Shown one piece after another: positions 57,426 through 62,855 of a stretch of DNA of 62,855 nt; position 1 is the first letter of the stretch, and every line of letters begins with the position of its first letter. Source of the DNA: JBCCGI01 sp039029355 (GTDB lineage: Bacteria > Planctomycetota > UBA1135 > GCA-002686595); the NCBI GenBank assembly GCA_039029355.1, contig JBCCGI010000047.1, forward strand, positions 1 to 62,855, read 5' to 3'. A program made the translations under genes and the position numbers. Below the pieces are notes generated by a model. The model did not search any database, was not told the origin of the DNA, and saw only the letters and a list, made by a program, of their open reading frames with translations.

Positions 57426-57755
57426 ATGTACGAGAATGGACCCAGCAAGGATTCGCTCCTGGACGGTGCGCGCCATGCTGAGATGGTCGCAGAGCGTCAT
57501 GTCGAGCGCTGTAGAGGGACGGCTGCAGGGCCGGGTGCCTGGCGGCTTCGAGTTCCCGTTACCCCCAAGCTCGTGGTGGGCCTCGCTGCACTGGCGGCGG
57601 TCGTCGTCAGCTCTCGGCTCGACGGGACGTTGGAGGGCTACTTTGCGATCGTGTCGGTCACCGCGATGACTCTTCTCGGCAGTGAGCGGCAATACGAGAA
57701 TCGTAGCGTCAGATCCCTGGGGCCCCGGTCCGATGACAGGGGGCGCAGCACCTGA
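57426..57755 (+). CDS. small membrane protein, phage-like
   Basis: A 109-aa protein; AAGGAG 10 nt before the ATG. Charged N-terminal half (DSLLDGARHAEMVAERHVER) and a C-terminal hydrophobic region (PKLVVGLAALAAVVVSSRLD, GYFAIVSVTAMTLLG) forming one or two membrane helices. It resembles small membrane proteins found next to fibre genes in prophages. As it directly precedes the homologue of a prophage cargo gene, it may be part of a decayed related element. Confidence 0.45.
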   Translation: MYENGPSKDSLLDGARHAEMVAERHVERCRGTAAGPGAWRLRVPVTPKLVVGLAALAAVVVSSRLDGTLEGYFAIVSVTAMTLLGSERQYENRSVRSLGPRSDDRGRST

Positions 57756-57830
57756 CGTGTGGAGAGCGGCCGGCGTCGACCTTCGCGAGGTCGGGGCCGG
57801 CCTTGGCAAGTTCAGCAAGACGAGAGCGTG

Positions 57831-59342
57831 ATGCGGCTTTTCGAAGTGTCGCTTGTGGCGGTCCTTGTAGGCGGGGCAGCTTCGGCGCAGCAGGACAAGA
57901 TCCCGAACCCCGGCTACGTGTCGGCCGCCGAGCTGGCGGCGCTCGACCGCAAGCTCGTACGCATCGAGGCCACGCTGGTCGAGCTCCAGGGCGCAGGGCC
58001 CGGGTATGACGCGCGCAAGGCTATCGACCACGTGGCGGAGCTCGCGCGGCAGCTGCGCGCGGAGATGCAGGAGGCCTGGATCTACGACTGGGTCGAGCCC
58101 CTGGCACCCGCCGACGGGAGGCGGATCGAAGTGTCCGGAGACCGGCCCGCCGACCCTCCGCGAGTCGATAGCGCAGGGGCGCCCGTCGTGACCGGTGGTG
58201 ACGGGACTCAAGAAGGTGGGAGCGCAGCGGGCGTGCAAGAGTTGCCCGCGGACGAGTTGCTCGAAGGCGCGCTGAGCTACGAGCTCGACCCGGTCTTCCA
58301 ACCCGACGGCCCCTACGGCTACCTCGACCCCATCCCCGCCGAGCACCTCGTCGGTGCCGAGCTCGGCGGGCCGTTCCGCGATTGGGGCGGCGCCTGCTGG
58401 GCCAGCGATCGCGTGTGCGTCATTCCCACCGAGCTCTCCAACCGCACCGTCGTGTTCAACAACTTCGCCGCGAGCTGGGGCGACCGCGGGCCCGAGCGCG
58501 CGACGCGGGAAGTGAACGTGACCGGCGAGGTGCGCGGGCTCACCTACTGGCGCCCCGGCGACTGGACGAAGGGGCGCGACGGGCACGGCTTCTACTGGAA
58601 CGTCTACCACGACGTCACGTTCGTCGACTGCCACGTGTTCCAGGGCGGCGGACAGGCCTGGCAGCTGGTGTTCCGCGACGGCGCCGAGGGCTCGCACCAC
58701 GAGACGCTGTTCACCGCCGAGGAGGCCGACAACCAGAGCTACACGATCACGCTGCGCGACTGCTCCGCGACCGACAACGGCAACATCGTGTTCGGCACCC
58801 ATGCGATGTCGAGCTACCCGGTGTCGATCTTCAATCCCGGGCAGTCGGTCGTGATCGACGGGCTGCGTATCCGCTGCGAGTTTCCGCCGGTCACCGTGAA
58901 GGACCGTACCTTCCAGTCCCAGGGTGGGCTGTTCCTCGGGCCGGGGCAGACGCAGAGTGCGCGCTGCCCGTCGGCGTTGATCGAGGGCCTCGACATCGAG
59001 GTCGTGCGCGCAGGTCGCGAGGAGCTTGTGCTTTGGGCCGTCGACACGGCGCGCGTCGTCGAGCCGCGCATCGTCGACCACGGCGGGCGGGCCGACGTGA
59101 AGATCGTCGTCGACGGCTGGCAGGCCTGCGGCAAGGTCGAGATCGTGCGCCCGCAGACCGACCTCTACGTGCACCTGATGAGCGGCCATCCGCACAAGGT
59201 TCCGCTCGAGACCGTCCTGGTGCGCGCCGGCGAGACGTTCGTCTGGCCGGCCCCCACCGAGCCCCCGCCGGCGGACGAGACGGCGCCGCTTCCCGAGCCG
59301 GCGGTGCCCGACGCGGGCGGCGACGGCGAGTCGGGGCGCTAG
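57831..59342 (+). CDS. secreted beta-helix-like protein (host-side copy)
   Basis: A 503-aa homologue of the prophage protein 53466-54821. The N-terminus (LFEVSLVAVLVGGAASAQ) is a clean signal peptide, followed by a coiled-coil segment like that in the phage copy (AELAALDRKLVRIEATLVEL). A unique insert of about 55 residues (about 101-155) comes next, then the beta-helix-like domain in which long blocks are identical (for example YTITLRDCSATDNGN, SSYPVSIFNPGQSVVIDG, EELVLWAVDTAR, GHPHKVP). The ATG at 57831 is chosen because it opens the signal peptide. Function unknown. Confidence 0.8.
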   Translation: MRLFEVSLVAVLVGGAASAQQDKIPNPGYVSAAELAALDRKLVRIEATLVELQGAGPGYDARKAIDHVAELARQLRAEMQEAWIYDWVEPLAPADGRRIEVSGDRPADPPRVDSAGAPVVTGGDGTQEGGSAAGVQELPADELLEGALSYELDPVFQPDGPYGYLDPIPAEHLVGAELGGPFRDWGGACWASDRVCVIPTELSNRTVVFNNFAASWGDRGPERATREVNVTGEVRGLTYWRPGDWTKGRDGHGFYWNVYHDVTFVDCHVFQGGGQAWQLVFRDGAEGSHHETLFTAEEADNQSYTITLRDCSATDNGNIVFGTHAMSSYPVSIFNPGQSVVIDGLRIRCEFPPVTVKDRTFQSQGGLFLGPGQTQSARCPSALIEGLDIEVVRAGREELVLWAVDTARVVEPRIVDHGGRADVKIVVDGWQACGKVEIVRPQTDLYVHLMSGHPHKVPLETVLVRAGETFVWPAPTEPPPADETAPLPEPAVPDAGGDGESGR

Positions 59343-59583
59343 CCCGCTTCGCTGCGTCGGGTCCGCTTCGCTGCGGGGACGGCTCGTGACGAAAGCGCCG
59401 GGGTTCGGGCCCGCGCACGCTGCGGCGCGGGCTTCCTAGGCTCCCTTGGCGGGCCCCGGCGACGGGCGGACGAGGGCGCCGAAGCGCTCAACTTTTTCCC
59501 GCACTGGACGGTCCGCGAGACCGCGTACGGCGCTTCGGCATCGGCGCTCCAGCTCGGCGCCGATCGTGTCGATCGGTGGGCCC

Positions 59584-60177
59584 ATGCGAGTCCTCCCCGG
59601 AGCCCTTCTCACGCTCGTTCTGGCCGCCTGCGCCACCGCTCCCGGACCTCTTGGCGCCGGCGAGCCGCGCCTGGTCGCGAGCCCCGGTGTGCTGGCCGCG
59701 GACGCCGGCGTGACGCTGACGACGCCGCCCTTCGAAGAGGTGCACACGCAGTGGAAGGAGCGCCTCCCGCAGGGCTACGTGTTCCTCGACCACCGCGGTC
59801 CGCGCGAGCGCTTCGGCGACACGATGCGCGCGCTGCTGACGGCGGCCGAGGCCGCGGGGATCGCCGCCCAGGGCGCGCCCTTCGGGCTGTTCTGGGGCGA
59901 GGACGCCGCACGCGCCTGCGTGCCGGTCAACGCCCGGCCGGAGCCGGCCGGGCTGAGCTTCGACGTGCTCCCGCGCGCGATGGTCGCCTACGCGGTCGTC
60001 AGCGGCCCCTATCCCGACGCGCCGCGCGCGCTGCCGGGGCTGCGGGCGGAGATGCAGCGGCGCGGCTGGGAGCAGCGCGGACCGGTGCGCGAGCTCTACC
60101 TGGTGAACCCCGCCGACGTCGCCGACTACGGCGCGCTCGCGGCCGAGATCCAGGTGCCCTGGGCCGAGCTTCCGTAG
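59584..60177 (+). CDS. lipoprotein with GyrI/effector-binding-like domain
   Basis: A 197-aa putative lipoprotein: signal MRVLPGALLTLVLAACAT with lipobox LAAC (Cys16). The mature region TTPPFEEVHTQWKERLPQGY, GAPFGLFWGEDA, LPRAMVAYAVVSGPYPDAPRA, EMQRRGWEQRGPVRELYLVN and YGALAAEIQVP follows the GyrI-like small-molecule-binding fold (the strand-helix-strand with a terminal xEIxxP). An exported GyrI-like domain is less common than the cytoplasmic regulators. Convergent with the next gene. Confidence 0.75.
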   Translation: MRVLPGALLTLVLAACATAPGPLGAGEPRLVASPGVLAADAGVTLTTPPFEEVHTQWKERLPQGYVFLDHRGPRERFGDTMRALLTAAEAAGIAAQGAPFGLFWGEDAARACVPVNARPEPAGLSFDVLPRAMVAYAVVSGPYPDAPRALPGLRAEMQRRGWEQRGPVRELYLVNPADVADYGALAAEIQVPWAELP

Positions 60178-60417
60178 CGCACTCGGGCGTCGAGGCCGAG
60201 GCTTCTAGCTGACCGGCCGCCGTGCGCTGGGACGGCGGGCTGCACCCGCAGGCTCAAGTCGGCCTGCCGGCCCGCGCAGGTGCCGACACGAACGGTCGCG
60301 GGAACCGGCGTGGGCGTGGCGATCCAACTCCCCCACCGAACGCAGCTTTGCCTCCCCCACCGAGCCTAGGGGGGCCGGGAGGGGCGATTTGGGCACGGCG
60401 GGGATCCGCCGCCCGCG

Positions 60418-62088
60418 TCAGCTCACCAACGTCGCCAGCTCCGGCGGATAGCACGCCGACACGCGCGCCTCGCCCGAACGTCCGATGCTCGCGATCACGA
60501 GATCGTCGTCGCGCAGCAGGCCCGCGAGGTCCTCGTGCAGGTCGACCTCGCGCGCCTTGCCGCCGCGGTCGACGAGCAACGCCTCGCCGCTTGGGGAGCG
60601 CGAGAAGGTGTAGAGCGCCTCGCGCGACGCACCTCCCCCGCCGTCGGCCTCGGGCTGGCGCTCCAGGCGGCGACGGATCTCGACCAGGCGCGGCACCGAG
60701 CGCGTGAGCCCGCCGTGCAGCGCCTCGAAGGCGGTCCAGAGGGCGATGTCCTGGCCCTCTTCGCACCAGCGGCAGAAGGTCTCCAGGGCGTCCAGCAGGC
60801 GCCGCGCGTCGTCGCCGCTGGTGACGACCTCGCGCTCGATGGCCCACTTGCCGGCGAACTCCAGCAGGTGCTGGGCGGTGAGGTTCTCGAACACGCCGAT
60901 GGCCTGCTCGGCGGCGAACTCGCCCAGGCGCCGGAGCGGCGCGAGCGAGCGCGCGCGCTCGTCGCCTTCCTCGCGGCCGATCTCCCACAGGAGCTCCTCG
61001 ACCATCGCGCCGACCACGCCGGGGAAGTCGGGCGCCTCGTTGAGGTCGTCCTCGTCCGCGCCGCCCTCGAGGCCAAGGTCGTCCTCCAGGGTGCGGAAGA
61101 GCTCCTCCAGGTTGCCGCCGTCGCGGCGGCCCTCGTCGAAGCGCGCGAGCGCCTCGGCGATCTGGCCTTGCGACACGCCCTCGTCGACGTCGACCTTCGG
61201 GCGCGCCTGGGTCTTGGCGCGCGGCGCGGCGGCGTCTCCCGGAGTGTTCCGCAGCGAGGCCCAAAGCTCGAGCAGACCCGTGCGCGCGACCTCGAGGTCG
61301 GCGTTGGTGTCGAAGGCGAGCTGGTTGAGCGCCTCGGTGACCACCCCGTCCTCGCCCGTGCGCGACGCTTCGACCACCTCCGCGACCAGCTGGTCGGCGA
61401 GCGGCTCGGCGACGCCGGCCTCGACCAGCGCGGTACGCGCACGGCGTTGGGCCGTCGCCGGGTCTTCGGGCGCGCCGAACGAGCTGCCGGCGGCGTGGAA
61501 CATGCGCTCGATCTCGGACTGCGCGATGCGCAGCGTGCCGCGGCGGCCCTGGCGCAGGCGCGCGAGGTCGCGGCGCAGCGCTTCGAGCAGCTCGCCGTTG
61601 CGGAAGAGGCTCGCCGCCGGCGACAGACGGAAGACCGAGTCGCCCGCCGGGAACACGCGCCCGACGATGACGTCGGCCACCTCGACCTCGGCCGAGGCCT
61701 CGGGCTCTTCGATCGGGTACTCGCCCGCGCCGAAGAGATCGCGCAGCCACACGCCGCGGCCGGGCTCGACGCTGGTGACCTCGAACACGCCGGCGAGCGA
61801 GTTGAGGAACGCGTGCGGGTCGACGCCCGGGCCGAGCGCGAGCCAGTGCTCCTGCAGAGCCTCGGCGGGCACGCCGCCCAGCACGTCGCTGTAGCGCTCC
61901 AGCGCGAACCACTCGAGGTGGCGGCGCGCCGCGAGCTCGGCCTCGGCCGCGCCGTCCTCAGACGGGCCGCCCGCGCCGAAGAACTCCTCCGAAGAGGAAG
62001 CAAATTCCTGCCCGAGGGCGGGGTCCGCCTCGATCAACCGATGGAAGCGCTGGACGCCTTCCTCGATCCCCTGTCTTGAAATCGTCAT
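60418..62088 (-). CDS. large unknown cytoplasmic protein
   Basis: A 556-aa acidic, helix-rich protein without signal or membrane segments. Recognisable pieces: MTISRQGIEEGVQRFHRLIE at the start, VWLRDLFGAGEYPIEEPEA, VADVIVGRVFPAGDSVFRLS (resembling SEC-C-associated proteins of unknown function), and FAAEQAIGVFENLTAQHLLE. I do not recognise the full family. The ATG at 62088 is chosen because the frame further upstream overlaps the divergent cvpA-like gene. Confidence 0.7.
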   Translation of the reverse strand: MTISRQGIEEGVQRFHRLIEADPALGQEFASSSEEFFGAGGPSEDGAAEAELAARRHLEWFALERYSDVLGGVPAEALQEHWLALGPGVDPHAFLNSLAGVFEVTSVEPGRGVWLRDLFGAGEYPIEEPEASAEVEVADVIVGRVFPAGDSVFRLSPAASLFRNGELLEALRRDLARLRQGRRGTLRIAQSEIERMFHAAGSSFGAPEDPATAQRRARTALVEAGVAEPLADQLVAEVVEASRTGEDGVVTEALNQLAFDTNADLEVARTGLLELWASLRNTPGDAAAPRAKTQARPKVDVDEGVSQGQIAEALARFDEGRRDGGNLEELFRTLEDDLGLEGGADEDDLNEAPDFPGVVGAMVEELLWEIGREEGDERARSLAPLRRLGEFAAEQAIGVFENLTAQHLLEFAGKWAIEREVVTSGDDARRLLDALETFCRWCEEGQDIALWTAFEALHGGLTRSVPRLVEIRRRLERQPEADGGGGASREALYTFSRSPSGEALLVDRGGKAREVDLHEDLAGLLRDDDLVIASIGRSGEARVSACYPPELATLVS

Positions 62089-62152
62089 GGCGAGTGAGCC
62101 TGTAGCGCTCGACATTGTACCTCCGGGGCGAGGTCGGGATATCCTGGTCCAG

Positions 62153-62719
62153 ATGGACTTGGCATGGATCGACATGGTGGGAGCCGGGCTGCTCGCGGTC
62201 TTCCTGTTGCTGGGCTTCTGGCGCGGCCTGTGGTGGCAGGTCATCCGGCTCGTCGGCCTCTTCGCGGCCGTGGTCGTGGCACGGACGATGAGCCCGCGGG
62301 TCTCCCCGATGCTGCAGGAGCAGTGGACCGACCTCGAGCCGCGGCTGGCCAACGGGATCGCGTGGTTCGCGGTCTTCCTGCTGGCGCTCCTCGCGGCCAC
62401 GCTCCTGGGCGTCCTGGGCCGCAAGCTGCTCGAAGCGATGCAGCTCGGGCTGGCCGACCGCATGGGCGGCGCGCTGGTCGGCGCGGTGACCGGGCTGGGG
62501 ATCCACGTCGCGCTCCTGGTGGTCCTCTGCCAGCTCGGCACCGAGGCCTTCGTCGGGCGCACGATCGGCGGCACCGCGAGCGAGCACATCGTCGACGCGG
62601 TCGGGACGCGCTGGCCGGTGGTGCTGGGCAAGGATGCGGGCGAGGAGCTCGACTCGCTGCTCGAGCGCGTGCGGCTCCAGGCCGAGCCTGACGACGGCTC
62701 GGACGGGGTCGTCCGCTAG
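62153..62719 (+). CDS. CvpA family membrane protein
   Basis: A 188-aa inner-membrane protein of the CvpA family (colicin V production accessory, envelope stress). Four hydrophobic segments: about 6-24 (DMVGAGLLAVFLLLGFWRG), 29-45, 68-88 (AWFAVFLLALLAATLLGVLG) and 106-127 (GALVGAVTGLGIHVALLVVL). The first segment contains the D-x-V-x-x-x-x-L-x-x-x-x-x-G-F-x-R-G pattern typical of the family. Divergently transcribed from the 60418-62088 gene across 64 nt. Start at ATG 62153. Confidence 0.82.
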   Translation: MDLAWIDMVGAGLLAVFLLLGFWRGLWWQVIRLVGLFAAVVVARTMSPRVSPMLQEQWTDLEPRLANGIAWFAVFLLALLAATLLGVLGRKLLEAMQLGLADRMGGALVGAVTGLGIHVALLVVLCQLGTEAFVGRTIGGTASEHIVDAVGTRWPVVLGKDAGEELDSLLERVRLQAEPDDGSDGVVR

Positions 62720-62738
62720 CCCGTCCTATTCATGGAGG

Positions 62739-62855
62739 TCAGCGCCAGGGGTCGTAGATGCCGCCAGGTTGCGGCTTTGCGACCGAGGCGCCCGGAGGCG
62801 ACCTGGACGGGTCGTCGAGGACGGCGAGAGAGCGAAGTCGTGACCTGGCGAGCAG
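62739..62855 (-). CDS. C-terminal end of an unidentified gene (partial)
   Basis: An open minus-strand frame entering at the window edge and ending PQPGGIYDPWR then TGA at 62739-62741. The short Gly-Ile-Tyr-Asp-Pro-Trp ending looks like a genuine protein C-terminus, and the frame converges on the CvpA-like gene. Only 38 codons are visible, so identity cannot be given. Confidence 0.35.
   Translation of the reverse strand: MLARSRLRSLAVLDDPSRSPPGASVAKPQPGGIYDPWR

Noticed and set aside
59343..59583. A second right-hand att site that would define an older element ending after 59342
   Set aside because: No AT-rich ATAA-N6-TTAT-like core could be found by eye in this GC-rich gap.
1..62855. tRNA or other structured RNA genes, including a tRNA as the attachment site
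   Set aside because: No tRNA-like cloverleaf or CCA-ending acceptor stem was seen near either end or elsewhere.

Overview
High-GC bacterial chromosome segment carrying one tailed prophage of about 43.4 kb between two host blocks. No rRNA, tRNA or taxon-specific marker is visible. The secreted HEAT-repeat and FG-GAP proteins with low-complexity linkers, the single-cytochrome SdhCAB operon and the heavy use of GTG starts suggest a Planctomycetota-like environmental bacterium, but that assignment is an inference.

Host left block (1-12369): two adjacent paralogous secreted HEAT-repeat genes on the minus strand; the sdhCAB operon (minus, ATGA overlaps, clear intrinsic terminator); a histidine phosphatase (plus); a MaoC-like hydratase overlapping a small Cys-containing protein (minus); and a secreted FG-GAP protein (plus). 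Host right block (55815-62855): a secreted metallophosphoesterase, a small membrane protein, a secreted beta-helix-like protein that is a close homologue of a gene inside the prophage, a lipoprotein with a GyrI-like domain, a large unknown cytoplasmic protein, a CvpA-family membrane protein, and the end of an unidentified gene.

Prophage (about 12370-55814). Its ends are 17-bp direct repeats differing at one base. Read on the minus strand, the left copy extends into a 28-bp dif-like Xer site (ATAA, six bases, TTATG), whereas the right copy has only the XerC-side arm and the centre. No integrase or transposase is present. This is what an element integrated at the chromosomal dif site by the host XerC/XerD recombinases would look like. 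The early region (12.5-23 kb) is a run of small, mostly unknown genes joined by GTGA/ATGA overlaps, with a cytosine DNA methyltransferase, a Gp37/Gp68-family protein and a Cys/Leu-rich repeat protein. The late region (23-55 kb) has lambda-type packaging and head genes (small terminase, GpA-type large terminase, gpW-like joiner, lambda-type portal, a protease-capsid fusion) followed by a Mu-type contractile tail (sheath, tube, frameshifted chaperone, tape measure, N, P, gp45, PAAR, gp46, gp47, gp48), fibres that include a 2216-residue mosaic protein, and a cargo gene. I see no repressor, replication protein or endolysin that I can name.

The most striking unexplained signal is a repeated intergenic element, CGGGA-N5-CGGGAG, found nine times in the late region and nowhere in the early intergenic DNA that I noticed. 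In eight of the nine cases it ends 41-44 nt before a start codon. It looks like a dedicated late-gene control site. A protein with two tandem helix-turn-helix domains, encoded at 44659-45144 just before one copy, is a candidate to bind it.
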